In this document: positions 11,901 to 18,433 of the stretch, one piece after another
Position numbering within the stretch: position 1 is the first letter of the stretch
How the letters are laid out: every line of letters starts with the position of its first letter
Assembly: GCA_030693515.1 (NCBI GenBank)
Contig: JAUYAK010000118.1
Coordinates: forward strand, 1-32,887
Length of the DNA stretch: 32,887 bases
Reading direction: 5' to 3'
Origin: Opitutaceae bacterium
GTDB lineage: Bacteria > Verrucomicrobiota > Verrucomicrobiia > Opitutales > Opitutaceae
Program-made: the position numbers and the translations under genes
The notes under the pieces: model-generated
Told to the model about the DNA's origin: nothing
Databases searched by the model: none
The model's input: the letters and a program-made list of their open reading frames with translations, nothing else

Positions 11901-12504
11901 CATGCGCGGTTCGCGGGCGCTCTTCGATACCTCGATGCTGTCGGGTTTGGGGACGATGATGGACTTCGTGCAGGACCGGGCATCGGCCAACCGAGTCGGC
12001 CAGTTCCTCACGCGCATCGCCGCCGATCTCGCCGTCCCTTACTCTAACCTGCTCCGCCAAATCGACCGCGCATTCAGCCCGGAAATGCACAACCCCGACG
12101 GACCACTCGGCGACCTCGGCGCGGCGCTTCCCTTCGTGCGCAACACGGGCAGCACACGGCCGGACGTGCTCGGTGAAGCCGTAAAGAGCAGCAGCCTCGA
12201 CCGCTTCGTGACTTTCGAGACGAACGACGCCGTGCGCGAGCTGCTCCGCTCCAAGAACGTTTTCGTGCCCACGCCCAACCGCGACACGAAGATCGGCGAT
12301 CAGGTGATGACGCCGGTGCAGTATCATGAGTTCCTGCGCCTCCGCGGTGAACGGCTGCGGCGGGAACTCGAGATCCGGGTTGTGATGATGCGTCCGATGA
12401 AGCGCGAGCAGGTCGAGCGCATCGTCGATCGGCTGGCGCGTGAGGCTACAGAGGATGCGAAAATCAGGATGCGCCACGCCGGCCTCGTGGCGGCCCGCCC
12501 ATGA
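2986..12504 (+). CDS. Giant polyvalent protein with sigma-70-like, metallopeptidase and LPD38-type regions
   Basis: This is one uninterrupted 3,172-residue frame. Residues 1 to about 490 are charged, with long coiled coils. About 700 to 880 is Gly/Ala-rich and weakly hydrophobic, as in phage ejection proteins. About 1090 to 1240 is a Pro/Ala/Thr linker. About 1243 to 1315 carries a PDLRGAKPRFGYGPKQF segment that I associate with phage and conjugative polyvalent proteins. About 1573 to 1745 is a sigma-70 module with regions 2 and 4. A zinc metallopeptidase motif HELNH lies at 1888-1892, with a possible third ligand near E1936. About 2000 to 2550 is helical. About 2566 to 3160 matches the LPD38 type of large polyvalent protein domain. 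Such proteins are thought to be packaged and delivered with element DNA; that use here is inferred. The next gene overlaps its stop by ATGA. No Shine-Dalgarno sequence precedes the start. Confidence 0.85.
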   Translation: MNTLSETEEDNGPSRIAPVLARRIGYSSRGRAAPLGEAEEPPLVLGRPSDPEREERSRSDGLRRSYDTRRQQQERETLAAEKAAAGLAKKTENSRREAEFRTRGQKFYADDFGDLQPEQDESGRPRFQPSAWKKAEVPTTDGGKTFALARRNERGEQEIRRPKLAAPADAKDPQLYHDFGTEGREAIGHVDDLARSPDPEVARIASDHRLKRNAALRTESLKPLRAAYDAASVELKSAQLNQRQFDDQITKLNEQIGQLDTHPEIKKTAGGFIGIGASPTREAQRLQAKRATLQTQRDELSKQSADLRLATGKDGALLRKQEAAKLELDLWGHQSELGELDDLAENRRAFLRTQKRAEKDDPVLAQILTQQEAFGAMASQTAALRQRDDEIAAQGRAAGESAPLDPTQFGTAAETHQQQSAAFAQRLAAFKSAPPDEAAQGEAAALEGERRTLLQDRAKLNAWSGRITAERDKEAVAAISEIQRDRDEFKPDFFVGNWSKLFTGQESTARDERMANLRGEVKTAWQDRSVSALATTEKLLNYVGAIVSTPVDIVRGRTLKDIEAQEKHEQAKQLIGDFKGPEALKVLRLQNEFSARLAAGEQIVPTGRKTTAGETLRHLSSVDSLESLQSLYDTLKQDDGTSPVLGGVVGSRELSKSALQIAALINALPGVNVDFKSLGIDAKTPEAFAQHAVLARAVTEQIRAKYAGSALAGMVSGSLDQFIAMNALAAPVAARAAIAGKRTEFVAQLGGVKTAAERGGLWLASAGVGSAQSYYENPSMTFAGRWVDIIGNTIPLAVGEMAGNRLEKAVTRGLPATLSSGKLALSTGARTAGAWAGEVTSDVVQNLLDGTPFDGQLADSLAGNLGAVLAMGLIRGRAEAIPLKQARDYAQRLTALRAEVGHRVADIRSVLDLSREQTPQGERARQALTALPAGAVENFEQIVDLLPAGAVTHAATPGQLRGQNALRLGRMAFAGSYVEAMQHRLTDTARALTQVDAAPDFALPDPQTGEPLVDPATIGANREAARALVRLGNGTTPDQLTEAETQGLQLVGQQLGTEMLREVAGQPVITDKARAWALDLAPAASRIIRQGEAERTATITTAAAQAAATTATPHPAAGASESDEVPIADDLRSELAAQAPQTILAPKITPEAFPVATPGVTAQTVAGDNPQADSRIAGSEPFSPPAPATLPVPPGAETRADTSDAAESSHAAATAPRLPARATTKPAPAKVPQTQPRPAFQLPPDLRGAKPRFGYGPKQFTVTFESELDKALYVLAQAKPSARDADFLRTVVEQTGMTEAEARTAGAAVRNRIKALARESKPGLLVVPSSDEGREATHNETGPHPTPSVTNIVGSPVATAAPATQSSFTDTRRELLRQIDAASSTAPSEADFEAEAIRVVQKLPGIRPAEKAARIATEARELAVQSNAPGRRQVTIESGRSRYQVTNTKEVLARLRKLVERSVAKPAAPGGKTETASQASVINRFKAATNETERRAAIDLMTERTLRELGLDRQFVRIGPGAVVTREAAEKLRRQRAGENVGEFDVEASTPISPDDHSDESLDTAAEQEPAPTAADRVTTHLEFADRIARQYRIPGLTPDDVQQEARRTLVAAVRGFDPQRGEFAPFAGTVIRNRLRDIFTREVRRVRTQGVSADAADDTGGTLLDKLVADEAVRGSAEQAETKRLLMAAINALPERARAILNARAEGASFSEIAERHGISRQRANELGRNAMAVVRARLAELGVRGFDDGVLASMAGEEGKAAVDPAAPGAFAFTTPTDDQRAREDAEEVRYFETALNEIRGPDAAPVRLALRRLRTDAESGEQPGGAAPAGLVRTHRALEAAFGKRIIFVEPSEPVAWQAATARRRANTIIVSTRADRPFVALVGHELNHQIKNQAPDLYRAFREVVREIAPMPADYAREKAAQGYSPEAVETEWLGDILGTRFDEATFWAEVARVADRRSIARDGSASSLNFRELIDLVTTWLDRLAQRIGNLLHDKTGAAFVQDIERLRRTAAEILVEYQQRGTLPDDPFTPRFEVDNAELSVPRGFTTDAGAPSEIEFATPTNPGEAAAKPDESTRAPAKPAPVPGQPGNFYRSTPDSLRERGLEVARQIYTRRGHTEIASVATEIVDSVGEERAAEIALGRDGNGVPGDVKTLVYGELLSRKARRLTDPKTGKTDRAKAQREIQRLQAEKPAQFTERGQEISALQRVYRDVRAATMSEYLDAVRAGQDRKLGDAGAKAVTEAAGALGEAREKAVEAATKELEKSLRAIPVTKALWQQYREHAADRMIALVDGTAKAPADKAPLQEFTQRVIAEMRSRLAAHLPDKPESEPVEPTAAELIREAVANREKYADVFATVRARFVEEFGEGSAPVDLVDAELANIGARPYSQRLLDRAIKEAHSAMRTNVAELARRHFTRTDAQAAELADALVTLTGLSGDDARQVAADLETRAKELVAEARWKALDKLRSQLDATPRTRAVLDAIGRAKELNNLGALHEADLREIVAQRLNLPSVTAEQMTQLAALADRVETAGSHAARARAELELATGLRDLHGVGRAELATSIFYANLLSGFTTHAANAVGNFTNATLQLASVMAANPRRGGEALRGWVHGFAEGWQDARSILRSGHGRRDFNAKVGTGSDALERIDYARQFPNLTAKIAVGLNKHAAVLRYVFSAMKAVDAVFFHAAREAYTRVAVAKLLEGEFKGRELGDKVKETLKLAPHHFINAERQAAAEGYSGLEKSLRVADIIVEKRRAEKAGAEADTAAERFALEATFSNEPVGWAGVLYRHLAGLTEDFRPGGVPVLKAFLPFLRVPTNVFNTSLNFTPIGAVRAIRGMPEPRLRDGKVAIERREFTDDERMRLYVQSFGSSLAMAAIYALALGAGKDDEEEPWFTITATGPSSFAKQEQLRATGWRPHSMKFGDAWVSYKDSPLLVPLAVVGNAVDAHRYQKTRDDLAFGSRAIDSAMRGSRALFDTSMLSGLGTMMDFVQDRASANRVGQFLTRIAADLAVPYSNLLRQIDRAFSPEMHNPDGPLGDLGAALPFVRNTGSTRPDVLGEAVKSSSLDRFVTFETNDAVRELLRSKNVFVPTPNRDTKIGDQVMTPVQYHEFLRLRGERLRRELEIRVVMMRPMKREQVERIVDRLAREATEDAKIRMRHAGLVAARP
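7702..8220 (+). other. Sigma-70-like domain inside the giant protein
   Basis: This marks residues about 1573 to 1745 of the giant protein. Region 2 is seen as GLTPDDVQQEARRTLVAAV, then GFDPQRGEFAPFAG and IRNRLRDIF (about 1596 to 1645), the usual order for core-polymerase binding and -10 recognition. A short acidic linker follows. Region 4 runs from about 1686, with NALPERARAIL, GASFSEIAERHGIS and RQRANELGRNAMAVVRARL forming the HTH that recognises -35 elements. Both halves look intact. No regions 1.1 or 3 of a housekeeping factor are evident, so it is closer to a compact alternative sigma factor. Whether it is released by proteolysis is unknown. Confidence 0.8.
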
Positions 12505-13055
12505 GTGAGCCGCTGGCGACGCTGCCCGCGCTCAAGGGCCTCGGCGCGCTGGCCGGCCTGCGGCCCGTCCTCGTGATCGACACCCGCGAGCAGACCCCGC
12601 TTGCGTTCGCGCGCCTGCCCTCGGTGCGGGACACGCTCGCGAGCGGCGACTACAGTTTCAGGGGAGGCGAGGAGTTGTTCGCCGTCGAGCGCAAGAGCAT
12701 CGCCGATCTCGTGGGATGCTGCGTCGGCGAGAACCGCGAACGGTTTTTCCGCGAGTTGCACCGGCTACGCGGCTTTCGGTTCAAGCGGCTGCTCGTCGTA
12801 GGCACGCGGCGGGAAATCGAGGCAGGGCACTTCCGCTCCAACGTCTCGCCGCGTGCCGTGCTCGCGACGCTGGCGGCCATCGAGGCGCGGTTCGACGTGC
12901 CCGTCGTCTTTGCCGCCACGCCGGCCGAGGCCGCCGAATTGGTTGAGTCGTGGGCGTGGTGGATGGCGCGCGAGATCACAGTCGCGGCGAACAACCTCCT
13001 GCGCGGCAGCCGATTCGCTGGCGAGCCGGACGAGGCCGAAACGCCGCCAGCCTGA
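12501..13055 (+). CDS. ERCC4-family (XPF/Mus81-type) nuclease
   Basis: This 184-residue protein matches the single-domain ERCC4 nuclease family found in phages and mobile elements, which cut branched or flapped DNA. The family metal-binding motifs are all visible: IDTRE at residues 26-30, GDY at 49-51 and ERKS at 63-66. Helices and strands for the rest of the fold follow (RFFRELHRLRGFRFKRLLVV). The tandem HhH domain of full-length eukaryotic relatives is absent, as expected for the short form. Its start overlaps the stop of the giant gene in ATGA, so the two are probably translated together. A role in recombination or processing of element DNA is likely. The exact substrate cannot be told. 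Confidence 0.85.
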   Translation: MSEPLATLPALKGLGALAGLRPVLVIDTREQTPLAFARLPSVRDTLASGDYSFRGGEELFAVERKSIADLVGCCVGENRERFFRELHRLRGFRFKRLLVVGTRREIEAGHFRSNVSPRAVLATLAAIEARFDVPVVFAATPAEAAELVESWAWWMAREITVAANNLLRGSRFAGEPDEAETPPA

Positions 13056-13187
13056 CGCCCGTTTGCCCATCGGCCCACACCGCGGCATCAAGCGCACGGG
13101 GGCAAAGTGGCTGATAAATCGAAGCCCGGATTTCCGCACGCCGGAGCCTCGTTTTTCGCGGACATCACCCATGACGATTCGACCCGC

Positions 13188-13223
13188 TGTTGGCTTTCTG
13201 TCAACGTTGACAAAATATCAACA
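13188..13223. promoter_or_regulatory. Composite operator dyad
   Basis: A perfect 14-bp palindrome, TGTCAACGTTGACA, spans 13199-13212. Five bases outside each arm sits another related half-site: TGTTGG at 13188-13193 on the left and TCAACA at 13218-13223 on the right (reverse complement TGTTGA, five of six matching). The whole 36-bp site is therefore symmetric, with four half-sites of the form TGTYRR, and it covers the -35 hexamer of the promoter. This suggests cooperative binding of a dimeric repressor that blocks the recombinase operon. Which protein binds is unknown; the two HTH proteins of the element are candidates. Confidence 0.6.
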
Positions 13224-13236
13224 AAACGAATACACT
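13207..13236 (+). promoter_or_regulatory. Sigma-70-type promoter of the recombinase operon
   Basis: A perfect consensus -35, TTGACA, lies at 13207-13212. TACACT at 13231-13236 (four of six matching TATAAT) follows after an 18-base spacer that is markedly AT-rich compared with its surroundings. Transcription would start near 13,243 and give a leader of about 185 bases before the first gene. The -35 is embedded in the palindromic operator, which argues for repression. Confidence 0.6.
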
Positions 13237-13366
13237 TGCGCCGCGCCTTCGGATTCACCAACTCGGGAACAGGCGGCCGTGCAAAGCCGCCTCGCACACT
13301 CGCAAAACGAATGAGACCAACCACACGAGAATTCGGGGCGCTCGCCAAGGGCCGGCTCAGGCCGGG

Positions 13367-13388
13367 GCGGCCGTCTCTTGCCGCTTTT
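13367..13388 (+). terminator. Possible attenuator hairpin in the leader
   Basis: GCGGC at 13367-13371 can pair with GCCGC at 13380-13384 across an eight-base loop and is followed by TTTT at 13385-13388. It lies about 40 bases before the start of the next gene, within the transcribed leader. The stem is only five pairs and the T-run is short, so termination would be weak at best. Confidence 0.25.
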
Positions 13389-13428
13389 GCACCCCGCGGC
13401 GGGCGTCCCACTTGTTGGAGAAAACCCG

Positions 13429-13959
13429 ATGAAGAGAACGGTGTTGAAACTAAACCTGACGGCCGAGCAGCAGCGAAAGATCGTAAAGATCCAAAATAAC
13501 ATCCTGACGGAGCACCCCGAGACTGTCGGGCTCACGCTGATGGAATTCGCCCTCAAATTCCACGAGGTCTATGGCTTCGGGATCATTCACGGCATCGCGA
13601 CCGGCGAAGGCCCTGCCGAACTGACAGCCGAATCGTTGCAAAAGCTGCTCCGCTTCCGGCAGGGAAACAATCGAGTCCACGTGGAGCTGACCACGGATGA
13701 TCTCGCGCGCATTTGCAGCGACCTCGCCTCGGAACTTTGGCACGACATCCATTTTTCGCACCTTGCCGGCATCAAGGATGACGACTTCGCCGCGATCATC
13801 GCCGTTTGGCGCAAGTATGCACCCCACTACGTCAAAAGCGATATTCGTAGCGGCACGAGCAGGGAGGAGGCCACGAGCTGGCGCAAGATGCACGACGAGG
13901 CCGCGGACCTGCTGGAGCGGATGCTTGCGGTGAAGTCTGGCCAAAGCGTCGCCGCGTAG
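13429..13959 (+). CDS. Hypothetical protein, first gene of the recombinase operon
   Basis: This 176-residue protein is not recognised. The start at 13429 is chosen over the upstream one at 13378 because TTGGAG precedes it at a usable distance and the protein then begins MKRTVLKLNL. It is predicted almost wholly helical and has no signal peptide or membrane segment. The sequence includes an aromatic/His cluster (ELWHDIHFSHL) and an AIIAVWRKYAPHYVKSDI segment. It lies downstream of the operator-controlled promoter and 15 bases before the next gene, so it probably shares that regulation. Confidence 0.65.
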   Translation: MKRTVLKLNLTAEQQRKIVKIQNNILTEHPETVGLTLMEFALKFHEVYGFGIIHGIATGEGPAELTAESLQKLLRFRQGNNRVHVELTTDDLARICSDLASELWHDIHFSHLAGIKDDDFAAIIAVWRKYAPHYVKSDIRSGTSREEATSWRKMHDEAADLLERMLAVKSGQSVAA

Positions 13960-13974
13960 TTTCCCACGAAAATC

Positions 13975-14259
13975 ATGAACGACGACATTCAGATCGAAGA
14001 ACTACCGCACCGACACGAGGGCGCGCTCTTCGCGGAGAGCCTTAAAGACACTCACATCGTGTTCGCTGTCGAAAGGGCCAAGGGCACGAAGCACCTAGTT
14101 TACGGAACCTCGTTTATCGAAGCCATCGCCGAAGGAGTTATTCCGTCGCAGATGACCTCCGTAAGGGCGTTCGCGGTCGATTTTTCGCGGAGCTGCGATG
14201 ACCTCGAATTTCTATGCGCTGCGGTTCAAGTCGCCAAGGGTTCGCACGAGTATCGGTAG
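13975..14259 (+). CDS. Hypothetical small protein
   Basis: This 94-residue acidic protein is not recognised. Alternating strands and helices are suggested (HIVFAVERAKGTKHLVYGTSFIEAIAEGVIP). It lies between the 176-residue protein and the serine recombinase on the same strand, with a 15-base gap upstream and a 74-base gap downstream. Codon use is like that of its neighbours, which supports its being real. No function can be assigned. Confidence 0.55.
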   Translation: MNDDIQIEELPHRHEGALFAESLKDTHIVFAVERAKGTKHLVYGTSFIEAIAEGVIPSQMTSVRAFAVDFSRSCDDLEFLCAAVQVAKGSHEYR

Positions 14260-14333
14260 GCACGGGGGGAAATCGAAAATGCCGGATGACGAAACGGGGA
14301 CTCGTTCGTAGGGGCACCTGAACCAATGAACGC

Positions 14334-14936
14334 ATGAAAATCGCCCTCTACACCCGCGTCAGCTCCAGCGACCAGACGGTCGAGCCTCAGTTGTTGGAGC
14401 TGCGAGCCGAGTGCGCCCGCCGCGGCTGGAAGCCCGTCGCCGAGTTCACCGACACCATTTCCGGCGCGAAGGTGACACGCACCGGGCTCGATCAACTGAT
14501 GAAGCTCGTGCGCCAGCACTCGATCAAGGCGGTGGCCTGTGTGAAGCTCGACCGGCTTGGACGCTCCCTGCAACATCTCGTGCAGATCATCGGCGAATTC
14601 GACCTGCACGGCGTTGCCCTCGTCTGCACGTCCCAGGGCATCGACACGAGCAACATGAACCCGGCCGGCCGGCTGCAATTGCAGATTCTGGGGGCGGTCG
14701 CGGAGTTCGAGCGTTCGCTCATCCGCGAGCGCACCGTGGCGGGCCTGAACGCGGCCAGACAGCGCGGGGCACGCCTTGGCCGGCCAACTGTGCCACTCCC
14801 GCCCAACCACGCCGAGATCGTCGCGCAGTGGCGGCTGGAGACAGGCGGGAAGAACTTCCGCGACCTCGCCCGCCGGCTGAACGTGAACGCCGGGACGGCT
14901 TGGCGGCTCGCCCAAACCCTCGCTCCCGCTGCATGA
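14334..14936 (+). CDS. Serine recombinase of the resolvase/invertase family
   Basis: This 200-residue protein has the standard length of a small resolvase or DNA invertase. The N-terminal catalytic domain opens with IALYTRVSSSDQ, placing the nucleophilic serine at residue 10 within YTRVS. The family's paired arginines are in KLDRLGRS (about residues 73-80), and a long dimerisation helix follows (LQILGAVAEFERSLIRERTVAGL). The C-terminus (about 155 to 195, KNFRDLARRLNVNAGTAWRLAQ) is the HTH that binds the crossover site. Such enzymes resolve or invert DNA between short sites; members of this size do not normally insert into tRNA genes, so it is probably not the element integrase. It overlaps the next gene by ATGA. 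Confidence 0.92.
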   Translation: MKIALYTRVSSSDQTVEPQLLELRAECARRGWKPVAEFTDTISGAKVTRTGLDQLMKLVRQHSIKAVACVKLDRLGRSLQHLVQIIGEFDLHGVALVCTSQGIDTSNMNPAGRLQLQILGAVAEFERSLIRERTVAGLNAARQRGARLGRPTVPLPPNHAEIVAQWRLETGGKNFRDLARRLNVNAGTAWRLAQTLAPAA

Positions 14937-15256
14937 CGCAGACCATCCATCCCGAGTTCATCCGGCTCCCAAAGGCCAAAACACTGTGCCCGCACACGGG
15001 CATGTCGCGCTCGAGCATGGCAAATCTGACTGTGCCTTCCAAAGCCAACGACTTTCGTCCCGCCGTGCCGGCGAAATGCCTGCGCCGGCAAGGCAACGTC
15101 CGCGGCCTGTGGTTAGTGCCATTTGAGGCGTTGTTGGCGTATCTCCACGCCCTGCCGACAGGCGTGGAGGAAGCAGCGAAACGGGAAATCGAAAAACCGG
15201 ACAGTAACCGGACAGTGAATTTCCGAGCGACCGCTCGAAAAACCGCATCTCATTGA
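14933..15256 (+). CDS. AlpA-like winged-helix DNA-binding protein
   Basis: This 107-residue protein starts in the ATGA overlap with the recombinase stop. Residues about 7 to 75 follow a pattern I associate with excisionase-like wHTH proteins of verrucomicrobial elements: EFIRLPKAKTLCPHTGMSRS gives the helix-turn-helix, and the later PAKCLRRQGNVRGLWLVP gives the wing with its basic residues, followed by the short helix FEALLAYLHAL. The last 30 residues are polar. Its stop is only seven bases before the encoded CCA of tRNA-Asn, so it is the last gene of the element. It may control the operon promoter or act as a directionality factor. Confidence 0.65.
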   Translation: MTQTIHPEFIRLPKAKTLCPHTGMSRSSMANLTVPSKANDFRPAVPAKCLRRQGNVRGLWLVPFEALLAYLHALPTGVEEAAKREIEKPDSNRTVNFRATARKTASH

Positions 15257-15263
15257 TTGAAAA

Positions 15264-15338
<75 letters not shown>

Positions 15339-15688
15339 ACGTGGCTTTCGGCCGGCCTGCGCCGGACAAAGAGGCACGGAAAGACGGATCGCTCGCCCGG
15401 CTTGTCAATGCTCGTTTTCTCGTTTCGCGAGGAAACGCCCCGCCTGCGAGATAGACCCGCGGGATGAGTGAAGATGAATTTCTCCGCACGGAGCCAAGCT
15501 CCCATTCACGCCGACGAGCCGCTGGCCGGAAATTCACCCGCCCCCGCGCGCCTACGATCCGCCGAATGACATGGCCCGCGAGCCGATTGCCCGAGTGCGC
15601 GCGGCGCGGCGGTGAAAGGCTTCGCGTTTGCGCGCAGGAGTTTCTAGACTGACCGAACCGCCGGAGAACACGGCTGTCACAAAATCTT
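15339..15688. other. Intergenic stretch between tRNA-Asn and rpoZ
   Basis: Apart from the possible tRNA promoter, no gene is supported here. The small frames, at 15464-15652 on the plus strand and 15250-15537 on the minus strand, give Arg/Ser/Pro-rich proteins of no known type, and the latter runs through the tRNA. The promoter of rpoZ must lie in this stretch, but I see no strong sigma-70 match. Confidence 0.5.
15380..15408 (-). promoter_or_regulatory. Possible promoter of tRNA-Asn
   Basis: On the minus strand, TTGACA (15403-15408) is a perfect -35. Seventeen bases further on, the -10 position (15380-15385) reads GTCTTT, which is a poor match. A start near 15,373 would leave a leader of about 35 bases before the tRNA. 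The -35 is convincing; the -10 is not. Confidence 0.35.
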
Positions 15689-15910
15689 ATGCGAGACGAT
15701 TACCTGCAAGCCGCGCTCCTAGTCATTACCGACCCCTGCATCCTCGTGAACGTCGTCTCGCGCCGCGTAAAGCAGCTCAAGCGCGGCAACCGCGCGCTGG
15801 TCGAATCGCTCGAGAAACTCTCCCCGGAGGACACCGCACTGCGCGAGGTCGCCGAGGGCAAAATCAGCTACGAGCTCGCGACGGCGGAAGATCTGGCCCG
15901 CCGCCGCTGA
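15689..15910 (+). CDS. rpoZ: RNA polymerase omega subunit
   Basis: This 73-residue protein matches the short omega subunit of Verrucomicrobia. The conserved block [46 protein letters not shown] is nearly all of the protein and contains the family's VxxRVxQL and ALxEVxEGKI features. Omega binds the beta-prime subunit near its C-terminus and helps polymerase assemble. The gene ends 50 bases before groES on the same strand, so the three genes may be read together. No Shine-Dalgarno sequence precedes the ATG. Confidence 0.88.
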   Translation: MRDDYLQAALLVITDPCILVNVVSRRVKQLKRGNRALVESLEKLSPEDTALREVAEGKISYELATAEDLARRR

Positions 15911-15960
15911 GGCGCCGCGCCGTCCGGCCCCCACTCCACCCGCCAGTCCGCTCCCGTTTT

Positions 15961-16257
15961 ATGAAGCTCCTCAAAATCCACCCCATCGGCGATCGCATCC
16001 TCATCCGGCACGCCGAGGACAAGGAACAGGTCCGCGGCGGCATCATCATCCCGGACAGCGCCAAGGAAAAACCGCAGGAGGCCAAAGTCGTCGCCCTCGG
16101 CTCCGGCCGGAAGGACAAGGACGGCAACGTCATCCCCTTCGAGGTGAAGGTCGGCGACACCGTGCTCGTCGCCCGCTACGGCGGCGCCGAGGTGAAGCTC
16201 GACGACAAGAAATACACCCTCGTCCGCGAGGACGACATCCTCGGCATCCTCGCCTGA
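15961..16257 (+). CDS. groES: Co-chaperonin GroES
   Basis: This 98-residue protein has the normal length for GroES, the heptameric lid of the GroEL chamber. The start at 15961 is chosen because upstream extension gives a nonsense Arg-rich sequence. Signature features are present: [34 protein letters not shown] includes the mobile loop that contacts GroEL, and [33 protein letters not shown] is the typical C-terminal barrel. It sits 49 bases upstream of groEL. No CIRCE inverted repeat is seen upstream, so HrcA control is not supported by this sequence. Confidence 0.96.
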   Translation: MKLLKIHPIGDRILIRHAEDKEQVRGGIIIPDSAKEKPQEAKVVALGSGRKDKDGNVIPFEVKVGDTVLVARYGGAEVKLDDKKYTLVREDDILGILA

Positions 16258-16306
16258 GCGCGCGGGCCTATAAACTTAAACTTTTAGCTTAAACTCATTC
16301 TTTCTA
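16258..16306 (+). other. AT-rich spacer between groES and groEL
   Basis: The spacer contains repeats of the form AAACTT/TAAACT within roughly 16,268 to 16,298 and is far richer in A and T than its neighbours. TATAAA occurs near 16,270 and could serve as a -10, but no clear -35 is paired with it. No Shine-Dalgarno sequence precedes the groEL ATG. It may help translation by keeping the groEL start free of structure. Confidence 0.4.
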
Positions 16307-17932
<1,626 letters not shown>

Positions 17933-18012
17933 GCTGATATTCTGCTGCCGAAGTGGAGCGCGTGGGGGTCGCCGCGCCCCACCGCGATCACCGCACGCGC
18001 GCCCCTTCCCCC

Positions 18013-18234
18013 ATGCAGCACCGCGAATATCCCCTCATCCCGTCGCAAGCGGGCACCAACGGCGCCCTCGACATCTTCGTCGAGGGGCACCGCAAGCAGA
18101 ACATCAAACAGATGCTCGTCGGGCTCTCCGTGCTCCGCAGCGCCACCGAGGCGCAGGTGCAGGCGGCCATGACTTTCGTGCAGGCCAGCGGACGCGCCAC
18201 GCACGCCGAGATCACGGCGATGCTCGTGGGCTAG
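18013..18234 (+). CDS. Small conserved-looking hypothetical protein
   Basis: This 73-residue protein is not recognised. The start at 18013 is preferred to 17953 because the upstream 20 residues are of poor composition. The sequence contains helices (HRKQNIKQMLVGLSVLRSATEAQVQAAMTFVQ) and a final GRATHAEITAMLVG. It is cytoplasmic, with no membrane segment. It follows groEL by 80 bases on the same strand and could be read through from it. Confidence 0.5.
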   Translation: MQHREYPLIPSQAGTNGALDIFVEGHRKQNIKQMLVGLSVLRSATEAQVQAAMTFVQASGRATHAEITAMLVG

Positions 18235-18433
18235 GCGGGCGTGATCGCGGCGCTAGACCGCGCATGCCGGCTCGGTCTGCACCGTCCCGCGGGGATCGAG
18301 CCGCGTCTCAGCGCTGCTTAGTTCGGGCTAAAAAGCTCTGCACTGCCATTTGCCACCCTCAGGCTATCGCTCGACCGCAGGACTGCGGCGGGCGGCCTCT
18401 CACCCTACTTGCAGTGTGGCGTGACCGACGCGT
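18235..18433. other. Intergenic, convergent gene ends
   Basis: This lies between the 3' ends of the plus-strand small gene and the minus-strand regulator. A small hairpin, CCGCA-GGAC-TGCGG, is at 18375-18388. No T-run follows it on either side, so it is not a convincing intrinsic terminator. Nothing else is recognised. Confidence 0.4.

Larger units (their letters stand above)
13056..13428. other. Intergenic control region of the right-hand operon
   Basis: These 373 bases hold no convincing gene. The small open frame from 13107 to 13499 gives a protein of odd composition and overlaps the better gene starting at 13429. What is present is an AT-rich island near 13,200-13,236 with a promoter and dyad operator, followed by a GC-rich leader of almost 200 bases that can form hairpins. 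It separates the giant-protein operon from the recombinase operon. Confidence 0.6.

Noticed and set aside
13107..13499. Plus-strand 130-codon frame in the recombinase control region
   Set aside because: It overlaps the promoter, operator and the better-supported gene at 13429, and its composition is Arg/Pro/Lys-rich without a fold.
1..15263. Search for a second copy of the tRNA-Asn 3' end as the left attachment site
   Set aside because: No convincing match was seen by eye in the window, so no att pair is claimed; it probably lies to the left.
17962..17982. GTGGGG/CCCCAC hairpin after groEL as a terminator
   Set aside because: The stem is only six pairs with a nine-base loop and no following T-run.
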